From Paenibacillus paridis (lineage in GTDB: Bacteria; Bacillota; Bacilli; Paenibacillales; Paenibacillaceae), in contig NZ_VCIX01000067.1 in NCBI RefSeq assembly GCF_006345825.1, positions 1-64,000 on the forward strand: a stretch of 64,000 nt of DNA, given 5' to 3'. The notes below the pieces were generated by a model. The model worked only from the letters and a program-made list of their open reading frames with translations. It made no database searches and was not told the origin of the DNA. The translations under genes were made by a program, and so were the position numbers. This document shows positions 57,061 to 64,000 of the stretch, in pieces (within the stretch, counting starts at the first letter, position 1; each line of letters begins with the position of its first letter).

Positions 57061-57558
57061 ATGGCAGCATTGGTTGTTATGAACGAAAAGATACGCGCCT
57101 CCGAGGTGCATTTGACGGGATTGCGAGGCGAGGATCTAGGCATTGTCTCGCGCGATGAAGCGCTGGCTAAGGCACGTGAGCTGAAGGTGGATTTGGTCTG
57201 CACTTCGCTGATGAGCAGCCCGCCGCCTTGCAAGCTTGTAGCCAAAGGGCAGGCCAAGCAGCAGGCGGGCCAAGAGAAGAAAGGCGCGAAAGTGCAGGAG
57301 CAGCCAAGTAAGGTGAAGGAGCTGCGTCTCACTCCACATATTGAGGAGCATGACTACGATACGAAGCTGCGGCAAGCAGCGAAGCTTCTTGGCTCCGGCA
57401 ACGCCGTGCAGCTTGTCGTCCGTTTGAAGGGCAAGGAAGGACCGAAGGCGAAGGAGCTTCTAGAGCGTATGCTGAAGGATTTGGCGGAAAGCGGCAAGAA
57501 GCAGTCGGGCATCCAAGTCAGCGGCAAACAGGCGGCTGTGCAGGTTTTGCCGATCTAG
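57061..57558 (+). CDS. Divergent translation initiation factor IF-3 paralogue
   Basis: 165 residues against about 170-180 for IF-3. N-domain: MNEKIRASEVHLTGLRGEDLGIVSRDEAL; C-domain: VKELRLTPHIEEHDYDTKLRQA, both close to IF-3. It departs in the linker (GQAKQQAGQEKKG replaces GKFKYEQ-type residues) and in the 30S-contact segment (RLKGKE instead of RFRGRE). It is not followed by rpmI and rplT and starts with ATG, so it is not the housekeeping infC. It may act on ribosomes under special conditions; untested. Confidence 0.85.
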   Translation: MAALVVMNEKIRASEVHLTGLRGEDLGIVSRDEALAKARELKVDLVCTSLMSSPPPCKLVAKGQAKQQAGQEKKGAKVQEQPSKVKELRLTPHIEEHDYDTKLRQAAKLLGSGNAVQLVVRLKGKEGPKAKELLERMLKDLAESGKKQSGIQVSGKQAAVQVLPI

Positions 57559-57571
57559 GAAGAGAATAATA

Positions 57572-57606
57572 AAGGGGGAGTGTTCGGCCAGCATTCCCCT
57601 TCAATT
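57572..57606 (+). terminator. Probable terminator after the IF-3 paralogue
   Basis: AAGGGG and CCCCTT arms, extended by a weaker GAGTG/CATT pairing around TTCGGCCAG, followed by CAATTTG. The T tract is short. From 57607 to 58451 there is no gene; the stretch holds the two repeat arrays listed next. Confidence 0.5.
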
Positions 57607-57815
57607 TGTTTCCTTACTTCTACCGCCTGCAGTGCTATACTTGAAGGAAGTGGGAAACGAAGATGGTTTGCTGAGGCTGCTGGTTATTTAGAGTAAACTT
57701 GATATAGATAGTAAATTCTGATGCGAGAAGATGCGTTTTCCTGGCAGTTTTCTTTTTTCAACCTTCTCCTTCATCTGATCCTGTACCGTTTAGCTAGATG
57801 ACTTCTCTCCATTGA

Positions 57816-58004
57816 ATTAAAAGGAATTTATTCCGCTATTTTTAGTGATTTTTTACTTTTGAGGCAATTAGATGGAAATTTTCCCTATAATTCAAGATTA
57901 TACGCCGAAAATGACATGGGACGGCTGAATTAACGGGAGGAATTCCATCTATTTCACACATTCATTGAATAACGTTGTATTAGAGGGAGAAATTCCTTCT
58001 AAAT
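57816..58004. repeat. Four copies of the 26-bp palindromic repeat
   Basis: Copies at 57816-57841, 57867-57892, 57929-57954 and 57979-58004; start-to-start spacings 51, 62 and 50 bp. Core GGAnnAATTCCnTCTA flanked by ATTA and TATTT/AAAT. The last two are nearly perfect palindromes. Same family as 105-181. Confidence 0.7.
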
Positions 58005-58018
58005 CATAAATAACCATT

Positions 58019-58314
58019 CTATAGTCGTCACGTCGATCCCATCAACCGAATAAAAGTAACTCCTTTCGTACTATTATTCTATAGTCGTCACGTCGATCCC
58101 ATCAACCGAATAAAAGTAACTCCTTTCGTAGTATCAAGCAGTAGTCGTCACGTCGCCCCATCAACCGAATAAAAGTAACTCCTTTCGAACTATCAAGCAG
58201 TAGTCGGCGCGTCGCCCCATCAACCGGATAAAAGTAACACCTTTCGTACTAACATGCTGTAGTCGGCAAATCGCCTCCATCCGACGGATGAAGTTATTCC
58301 TTCGTAACCATCAT
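58019..58314. repeat. 59-60-bp tandem repeat, five units
   Basis: Units begin at about 58020, 58080, 58140, 58199 and 58258, each with TAGTCGnCnCGTCG, CCATCAACCGAATAAAAG and CTCCTTTCGTAC-type blocks. The first two are almost identical; similarity falls off toward the fdh gene. No coding potential. Confidence 0.88.
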
Positions 58315-58451
58315 AAGCTCACTTTATCTCGCTGAGACTTTTCCGACAGTAAAAATCCCGCATTTATGTATGCGCTTTCTTGACTGCTAATGGGCTTCAA
58401 TAGAGTGTTAAGCAAACGTTCCATAATGATCATTCACGAGGTGAATCATTG

Positions 58452-60806
58452 ATGAAGAAAACGTTACATACGGGGCCGATCAAGCTGCCGAAGCGACCAG
58501 ATCCGAAGCTATGGGTCAGTAAAGCGCCGTTTGGGCTCGGTCGAATTAAGCCGCATCATATCCGCGATACGATTAAGGTGATGTGGGATAACCGGGACAG
58601 CCTGCCTTACGCCTACCGAATTCTTACTCAAGGAGTATGCGATGGCTGTGCGCTTGGCGTATCCGGCTTATACGATCAGACGCTGGATGGCCCGCATATT
58701 TGTACAACGAGGCTTAATGTGCTGCGTTTGAACACGATGCCTGCCATCAAACCAGCCATTCTTCATTCGGACATTGAAGAGCTGCGGAAGCTAGATAGCG
58801 CGCAGCTGCGCAAGCTGGGCCGGCTTCCGTATCCGATGATCCGGAGCAAAGGGGAGCGCAGCTTTCGCCGAATCTCTTGGGATAAGGCGCTGGACCGCAT
58901 TGCGGCAAAAGCAAGGGACATCGATCCGAAGCAACTGGCCTTTTATTTAACCGCACGCGGCATTACGAATGAATCGTATTATGTGGCTGCGAAGGCGGCG
59001 AGGCTTATTGGCACGAACAATATCGATAACGCTTCGCGCATCTGCCATTCACCGTCCAAAACAGCGATGAAACGCTCCATTGGCGTGGGAGCCTCTACTT
59101 GCAATTACAAGGACTGGATCGGGACGGATGTACTGGTGTTCTGGGGAAGCGTCGCCGCTAATAATCAGCCCGTATCGACCAAATACATGTATGCTGCCAA
59201 GCGCAGAGGGACGAAAATTATCGTCATTAATCCTTATCGCGAGCCGGCCATGGAGGGCTACTGGATTCCGTCTATTCCGGAATCCGCGTTGTTTGGCACG
59301 AAGCTGGCTGACGATTTCTATCAAGTGAACATCGGCGGGGATATTGCGTTCATGCATGGCGTCATGAAGAGCTGGTTTGAAATGGAGGAGAGGGAGCCGG
59401 GCTCGGCGATCGATCACGCTTTTATACAGGAGCATACGAATGGCTTCGAGGAGCTGAAGGCTCATATCCTCTGCCAAGAATGGGCTCAGCTGGAGAAGTC
59501 CTCCGGCCTCTCCGCCGAGCGGATGCGGGAATTCGCTGCCTTGCTTGCCGCCGCCAAATCCGGCGTATTCGTCTGGAGCATGGGGCTCACGCAGCATCGC
59601 TTCGGGACGGACAATATCTCGCAGGTCGCGAATCTCGCGCTGCTGCGGGGTTTCCTCGGGCGTGAGCACTGCGGCTTAATGCCGATTCGCGGCCATAGCG
59701 GCGTGCAGGGCTCCGGTGAAATGGGCGCTGATCCGTTCAGCTTGCCAGGTGGAGAATTTAAAGGAGCTGACATTTCCCGAATCGAGAACGTATGGGGATT
59801 TAAGCTGCCGGATTGGCAGGGAGATATCGTTGGCGTATCGCTTGAGAATGCGCTGCTCCCCGAGCGGCATGAACGCAAGCTAAAGCTGTTTTACACGTCG
59901 GGCGGGAATTTCATCGAAACGATGCCGGACCCGGAATTTGTAAAGCGCTGCTTGGAGGCAGTCGATATAAGAGTTCATCAAGATATTGTACTGAACAGCT
60001 CTACGCTCCTTGATGCGAAGGAGGAGGTTATCGTGCTGCCGGCCATGACGCGCTATGAGCAGCCGGGCGGCGGCACATCTACTTCGACGGAGCGAATGGT
60101 TTATTACTCGCCGTCGATTGAAGGCCCAAGAATCGAAGAAGCCCGCGCGGAGTGGCAGATTTATGCGGACCTCGCAGCCCGCATTCGGCCGGAGCTTAAA
60201 GCTGCGATAGCCTTCGAGGATGCTGCGGCGGTTCGCAGGGAAATCGCGGCAGCCAATCCGCATTATGAGGGGGTAGAGCTGCTCAAGAACCAAGGTGACG
60301 TGTTCCAATGGGGAGGAGCTTGGCTATGCGAGGGTGGCTTGTGTCCGACCCCTGATGGACGGGGCCAGCTGCTGCCGATTGAGCTTCCTGAGCTGCGCAT
60401 ACCGGAGGGGCATTTCTACGCCACGACACGGCGTGGCAAGCAGTTCAACTCGATGATTTACGGAGAGAAGGATGCTTTTAATGCCGCGGGCCGCTATGAC
60501 GTTCTGATGAATGAAGCGGATTTAACCGATCTTGCGCTTACTGAAGGGGACGCCATTGTCGTCTATAATCGAAGCGGGAGCTTCCATGGGCGAGCCAAAC
60601 GGGAAGACATCGCTCAAGGGAATATCGAGCTTTACTGGCCGGAAGGCAACAGCCTGTTCTCGAAAGGGGTCTACGAGCCGCTCGCGGGAATCCCTGAATA
60701 CAATACGTCGGTGATCGTGGAGCGAGCTGACACATATCATGCGTTTAAGGATACTAAGTATATGGAGAAACGGATCGTTGAGCTGGAGATTGAACCGCCG
60801 GCTTGA
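58452..60806 (+). CDS. FdhF/YdeP-family molybdopterin oxidoreductase
   Basis: 784 residues from the ATG at 58452 (GAGGTGA precedes). Alpha-subunit-like protein of the formate dehydrogenase/DMSO reductase family, binding bis-MGD. N-terminal QGVCDGCALG is the YdeP-type variant of the iron-sulfur region; Cys198 in NASRICHSPSK is at the position of the metal-ligand Cys/Sec. Later blocks RGHSGVQGSGEMG and YTSGGNFIETMPD match the family. The fdhD gene follows. No ferredoxin or quinone partner subunit is nearby, so the electron acceptor and even formate as substrate are uncertain. Confidence 0.85.
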   Translation: MKKTLHTGPIKLPKRPDPKLWVSKAPFGLGRIKPHHIRDTIKVMWDNRDSLPYAYRILTQGVCDGCALGVSGLYDQTLDGPHICTTRLNVLRLNTMPAIKPAILHSDIEELRKLDSAQLRKLGRLPYPMIRSKGERSFRRISWDKALDRIAAKARDIDPKQLAFYLTARGITNESYYVAAKAARLIGTNNIDNASRICHSPSKTAMKRSIGVGASTCNYKDWIGTDVLVFWGSVAANNQPVSTKYMYAAKRRGTKIIVINPYREPAMEGYWIPSIPESALFGTKLADDFYQVNIGGDIAFMHGVMKSWFEMEEREPGSAIDHAFIQEHTNGFEELKAHILCQEWAQLEKSSGLSAERMREFAALLAAAKSGVFVWSMGLTQHRFGTDNISQVANLALLRGFLGREHCGLMPIRGHSGVQGSGEMGADPFSLPGGEFKGADISRIENVWGFKLPDWQGDIVGVSLENALLPERHERKLKLFYTSGGNFIETMPDPEFVKRCLEAVDIRVHQDIVLNSSTLLDAKEEVIVLPAMTRYEQPGGGTSTSTERMVYYSPSIEGPRIEEARAEWQIYADLAARIRPELKAAIAFEDAAAVRREIAAANPHYEGVELLKNQGDVFQWGGAWLCEGGLCPTPDGRGQLLPIELPELRIPEGHFYATTRRGKQFNSMIYGEKDAFNAAGRYDVLMNEADLTDLALTEGDAIVVYNRSGSFHGRAKREDIAQGNIELYWPEGNSLFSKGVYEPLAGIPEYNTSVIVERADTYHAFKDTKYMEKRIVELEIEPPA

Positions 60807-60875
60807 GCATGAAGGCTGGATGGCTGGACGCGAACTAGCTTGGTTTGCAGCACATTGCGGGAGAGGGGCATGCGA

Positions 60876-61670
60876 GTGGAGCTTTCCAACACGACAACAT
60901 GGCGCATTCTCAAATATGACGGCAGCATGGCATTAGAGAAGGAAGACGTGATTGCGGCAGAGTTCCCGCTTACTTTGAAGCTTGATGGCGAAGAGTTTGC
61001 TACGTTAGTCTGCTCGCCATCGAATCTTCAGGAGCTGGTCATCGGATTTCTGGCATCCGAAGGTGTGATTCGTGCGGCAGGTCAGGTGAGAACGCTGACG
61101 ATCGCAGAGGATACAGGCATCGCCTATGTCGAGCTTGAGCATAAGCATACAGTGAGCCAAGCTCATTATGCGAAACGCTTCATCGGTTCTTGCTGCGGCA
61201 AGAGCCGGCAGTTTTATTTTCACAATGATATGCTCACGGCCAAGACCATCATGACGCGTACGCGAATAACGGCCGACCAGTGCATCCGATTCATGCGTGA
61301 GCTTCAGGAGAGCTCATCCGAGTTCCGCAGTACAGGCGGCGTTCATAATGCGGCTATCGGCACTACAGCGGAACTGCTTGCGGTTAGAACGGATATTGGA
61401 CGACACAACGCGCTGGATAAGCTGTTCGGCTACTGTCTACTGAATCGGCTGCGTACCTCGGATAAGGTGATTGCGTTCAGCGGCAGGCTGTCCTCGGAGG
61501 CGGTGCTGAAAGCGGCGAAGATTGGCTGCGGGATAATGCTCAGCAAGTCGGCACCTACGGATCTGGCCCTTCGTTTGGCCGAGGATTTGGGCATCACCTG
61601 CGTCGGCTTTATAAGGGGCGGAGAGATGAATGTCTACACTCATCCTGAGCGAATTGATTTTGGCATTTGA
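60876..61670 (+). CDS. fdhD: FdhD sulfurtransferase for molybdenum cofactor
   Basis: 264 residues from a GTG at 60876 (GAGAGGGG lies 7 nt before; an ATG at 60870 is too close to it). FdhD carries sulfur from IscS-type desulfurases to the Mo-bis-MGD of formate dehydrogenase. The cysteine site is GSCCGKSRQ, and the conserved RTDIGRHNALDKL and FSGRLSSEAVLKA are present. It supports the neighbouring FdhF-type enzyme. Confidence 0.92.
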   Translation: MELSNTTTWRILKYDGSMALEKEDVIAAEFPLTLKLDGEEFATLVCSPSNLQELVIGFLASEGVIRAAGQVRTLTIAEDTGIAYVELEHKHTVSQAHYAKRFIGSCCGKSRQFYFHNDMLTAKTIMTRTRITADQCIRFMRELQESSSEFRSTGGVHNAAIGTTAELLAVRTDIGRHNALDKLFGYCLLNRLRTSDKVIAFSGRLSSEAVLKAAKIGCGIMLSKSAPTDLALRLAEDLGITCVGFIRGGEMNVYTHPERIDFGI

Positions 61671-61714
61671 TTGACAGCCTGATAGTGTTTGTATATCATT
61701 TTCATGAAAATGAT
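61671..61714 (+). promoter_or_regulatory. Promoter with overlapping 20-bp palindrome
   Basis: TTGACA (61671-61676), 17 bp, TATCAT (61694-61699). A perfect inverted repeat with arms ATCATTTTCA and TGAAAATGAT covers the -10 box (61695-61714). Its make-up recalls Fur-type boxes, but the symmetry centre is even, unlike the classic 19-bp form. A repressor bound here would block the ABC exporter gene. Confidence 0.65.
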
Positions 61715-61743
61715 GATCACTACAGGAGAAGAAGGAGTCTACG

Positions 61744-63462
61744 ATGCTTTTACGATTTTTTGCTTATTACAAGCCATACAAAAAGCTGTTTCTGCTCGAT
61801 TTCTGCTGTGCGGTGCTGCTGGCTGTGCTAGAGCTTTGCTTCCCGCTGGCGGTCAGTTATGTGATTGATACCTTGCTGCCGGACGAGAATTGGGGATTGA
61901 TTTTATCGGCGTGCGCGATCTTGCTCGTTGTTTATGTGATCAATACGATCTTATCCTATGTCGTTACCTACTGGGGTCACATGCTTGGGATTAATATCGA
62001 GACGGACATGCGCAAAAAGCTGTTCGACCACGTACAGAAGCTCTCTTTCCGTTTCTTCGACAATACGAAGACGGGGCATCTGATCTCGCGTCTGACGAAT
62101 GATTTGTTCGAGATCGGGGAGGTCGCCCACCACGGGCCGGAGGATATGTTCATCGCTGCGATGACGCTGGTCGGGGCGTTCGGCATTATGGCGTATATTA
62201 ACTTGGAGCTGGCGATTCTAACGTTCGTGATCGTTCCGATCATTATCTGGCTGGTCCTTATGTTTAACGGTAAAATGACCAAGGCGGCCAATCGGCTATT
62301 CTCGGACATGGCTGATTTCAACGCGCGCGTGGAGGATACGGTCGGCGGTATTCGCGTCGTACAGGCATTCTCGAACGAAAGCCATGAGAAGAAGCTGTTC
62401 AAGGTGAACAATTTGCGTTTCCGGGAAGCGAAGCTCATCTCTTACAAAATCATCGGCCTGAACTCTTCCATTACGTACATGCTGATGAGACTCGTTTCCG
62501 TGTTTGTGCTCATTGCGGGCACTTGGTTTGTTATTAAAGGTGACTTGAAATATGGGGAATTCATCAGCTTTGTCTTGCTGACAAACATCTTCTTCAAGCC
62601 GATTGAAAAAATCAACGCGGTCATCGAAAGCTATCCGAAGGGCATTGCCGGATTTAAGCGATATGTACAGCTGCTGGAGACGGAACCGGACGTAGCGGAC
62701 AAGCCGAATGCGATTGCGGTTAACCGATTGAGCGGAAACATTGAATACCGGAATGTGACTTTCGGCTATGAAGGCGAAGCGAAGGTGCTGCAAAATATCG
62801 ATTTATCCATCCGTGCAGGCGAGACGATTGCTTTCGTAGGCCCATCCGGCGCGGGAAAAACAACGCTGTGCAGCTTGCTGCCGCGTTTCTATGAGATCAA
62901 CGGAGGAAGCATCTCGGTGGATGGCTACGATACGCGCAATTTGAAGCTGGAATCGCTTCGGAAGCAGATCGGTATCGTACAGCAGGATGTTTTCTTATTC
63001 GCGGGAACCATTCGTGAAAATATTAGCTACGGCAAGCTTGGCGCGTCGGACGAGGATATTTGGCAGGCTGCGCGCAGGGCGAAGCTGGAGGAGTTCATCC
63101 ACGCTCAGCCTAATGGGCTGGATACGGTTGTTGGCGAACGCGGCGTGAAGCTGTCCGGCGGACAGAAGCAGCGCCTTGCGATCGCGCGGATGTTCCTCAA
63201 AAATCCGCCGATTCTGATTCTCGACGAAGCGACCTCGGCGCTCGATACGGAAACGGAAGCGGCGATTCAGCAGTCACTCGCGGAGCTATCGGTCGGCAGA
63301 ACGACGCTGGTCATCGCCCACCGCCTAGCAACGATTAAGAACGCGGACCGGATTGTCGTCGTTACGGAGCAAGGCATCACCGAGCAAGGCCGCCACGAGG
63401 AGCTCGTCACGGCGGGCGGCATTTACAGCCGTTTGCACCATGCTCAGTTTGGGAACAAATAG
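61744..63462 (+). CDS. ABC exporter, fused membrane and ATPase domains
   Basis: 572 residues, a half-transporter acting as a dimer. Six membrane helices (about 15-290, including GHLISRLTNDLFEIGE), then the ATPase domain with Walker A GPSGAGKTT, signature LSGGQKQR, Walker B ILILDEATSALD and switch His in IAHRLATI. Bacillus YfiB/YknU-type multidrug or lipid exporter. ATG after GGAGAAGAAGGAG. Its promoter has a palindromic operator. Confidence 0.9.
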   Translation: MLLRFFAYYKPYKKLFLLDFCCAVLLAVLELCFPLAVSYVIDTLLPDENWGLILSACAILLVVYVINTILSYVVTYWGHMLGINIETDMRKKLFDHVQKLSFRFFDNTKTGHLISRLTNDLFEIGEVAHHGPEDMFIAAMTLVGAFGIMAYINLELAILTFVIVPIIIWLVLMFNGKMTKAANRLFSDMADFNARVEDTVGGIRVVQAFSNESHEKKLFKVNNLRFREAKLISYKIIGLNSSITYMLMRLVSVFVLIAGTWFVIKGDLKYGEFISFVLLTNIFFKPIEKINAVIESYPKGIAGFKRYVQLLETEPDVADKPNAIAVNRLSGNIEYRNVTFGYEGEAKVLQNIDLSIRAGETIAFVGPSGAGKTTLCSLLPRFYEINGGSISVDGYDTRNLKLESLRKQIGIVQQDVFLFAGTIRENISYGKLGASDEDIWQAARRAKLEEFIHAQPNGLDTVVGERGVKLSGGQKQRLAIARMFLKNPPILILDEATSALDTETEAAIQQSLAELSVGRTTLVIAHRLATIKNADRIVVVTEQGITEQGRHEELVTAGGIYSRLHHAQFGNK

Positions 63463-63494
63463 ATTGTAGTTAGTTGCAGTTCTATACAATAACG

Positions 63495-63532
63495 AAAACG
63501 GATGCCGAATTAATCTCGGCATCCGTTTATTT
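63495..63532. terminator. Terminator between convergent genes
   Basis: AAACGGATGCCGA pairs with TCGGCATCCGTTT around ATTAATC, followed by ATTTG; the other side has AAAACG, giving a T-rich tail on the minus strand as well. Confidence 0.8.
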
Positions 63533-63559
63533 GCGTACATTGTGTTGCCCACATCATTC

Positions 63560-64000
63560 TTACTTCGCGTTACCGCTTCCCGCCTGCACGAGCCTCAGAA
63601 GCTCGCGAATATCACTTGCTATTTTATCCGGCGACAGGTTCGTTGCCAATGCATCCGTTCGAATTTTTTCGATGGCTTTCACGGCGCGTTCACCCGTGAC
63701 AGTTAGCACCTTCACATCGCCGCCCATGAGCTTCTTAATTTGGCTAGCGGCCATCGACAGGTTGTCGTGGCTGCTGGTGTCTTTGCCGCTAACGCCGCCG
63801 AGCCCGTCCTCAGGCGAATAGCCTTTGGCGGACATGCCTTCGGTTTGGTTAAGCAGCTTCTTCTGAACGCTGTCGTACGCGGAGCCTGAAGAAGTAAGCT
63901 TTTGCGTAGCGAGAATCACCGTATCGTCGAAGACGAATACGCGCACGTCGGAAATGCCAAGCCCGCTGAGCCGGGATTCCAAATGGGCAGAGAAACCGTT
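63560..64000 (-). CDS. Partial protein, possible YhcN/YlaJ-type sporulation lipoprotein
   Basis: The C-terminal 146 residues; the frame runs off the window edge (NGFSAHLESRLSGLGISDV is open at 64000). It contains an alpha-beta segment DVRVFVFDDTVILATQKL, then VKVLTVTGERAVKAIEKI and a charged C-terminus ending AGSGNAK. The pattern of a small ligand-type domain with ALR/VYDD-like strands recalls the YhcN/YlaJ family, but the match is weak. The N-terminal signal, which would decide, is outside the window. Confidence 0.4.
   Translation of the reverse strand, partial: NGFSAHLESRLSGLGISDVRVFVFDDTVILATQKLTSSGSAYDSVQKKLLNQTEGMSAKGYSPEDGLGGVSGKDTSSHDNLSMAASQIKKLMGGDVKVLTVTGERAVKAIEKIRTDALATNLSPDKIASDIRELLRLVQAGSGNAK

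Noticed and set aside
57816..58314. CRISPR array
   Set aside because: Repeats are degenerate palindromes or adjoining tandem units without unique spacers of constant length, and no cas gene is near.

Overview
The window looks like chromosomal DNA of a spore-forming, Gram-positive member of the Bacillota, most likely Paenibacillus or a close relative. The pointers are two surface proteins with triple SLH anchors, a Spo0E-like phosphatase, HPr with the Ser46 regulatory site, a cre-like site, CpsB/C/D-type tyrosine-phosphorylation genes and a meso-diaminopimelate dehydrogenase. This is inferred from gene content only.

Layout. 1-1060: non-coding repeats (palindromic 26-mers, then a 142-bp tandem array). 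1176-8363 (minus strand): a mannitol PTS locus, mtlA-mtlR-mtlF-mtlD-ptsI-ptsH, carrying its own EI and HPr; mtlR has no standard start codon and appears to begin at an ATC. 8564-12338: potABCD polyamine importer. 12405-13340: EamA permease. 13719-15677: a HAD phosphatase next to a second mtlD, possibly a mannitol-making pair. 15999-18272: glutamate dehydrogenase and diaminopimelate dehydrogenase. 18482-40367: an exopolysaccharide/capsule cluster of the Wzx/Wzy type. It has a phosphatase-kinase control module interrupted by an SLH protein gene, precursor genes (dehydratase, galU, galE), a priming transferase, four GT2 and one GT32 glycosyltransferase, a pyruvyltransferase, an acyltransferase, polymerase and flippase. 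From galU to galE the DNA is visibly AT-rich and contains a decayed glycosyltransferase copy and a broken IS4-type element, as expected of a transferred, often reshuffled serotype-like region.

40539-47741: an AbiH remnant, two small secreted or anchored proteins that share a two-cysteine C-terminal domain, and a 1731-residue SLH surface protein read in the opposite direction. 48250-50720: Spo0E-like protein, an overlapping 43-residue antisense ORF, a VanZ-like membrane protein and an acyltransferase-3. 50917-54286: response regulator, sensor kinase and propeller lipoprotein. 54479-56939: AraC regulator divergent from a MATE exporter. 57061-57558: a free-standing divergent IF-3 paralogue. 57600-58450: non-coding, with two more repeat families. 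58452-61670: FdhF/YdeP-type molybdo-oxidoreductase plus FdhD. 61744-63462: ABC exporter with a palindromic operator on its promoter. 63560-end: partial minus-strand gene.

The observations I would follow first are the ATC start of mtlR (and a possible ATT start of the Spo0E-like gene) in a window that also encodes an extra IF-3-like factor; the HAD-mtlD pair; the structured leader-like RNA before the priming transferase; the shared two-cysteine domain; and the palindromic 26-mer arrays with about 51-bp spacing found at both ends.
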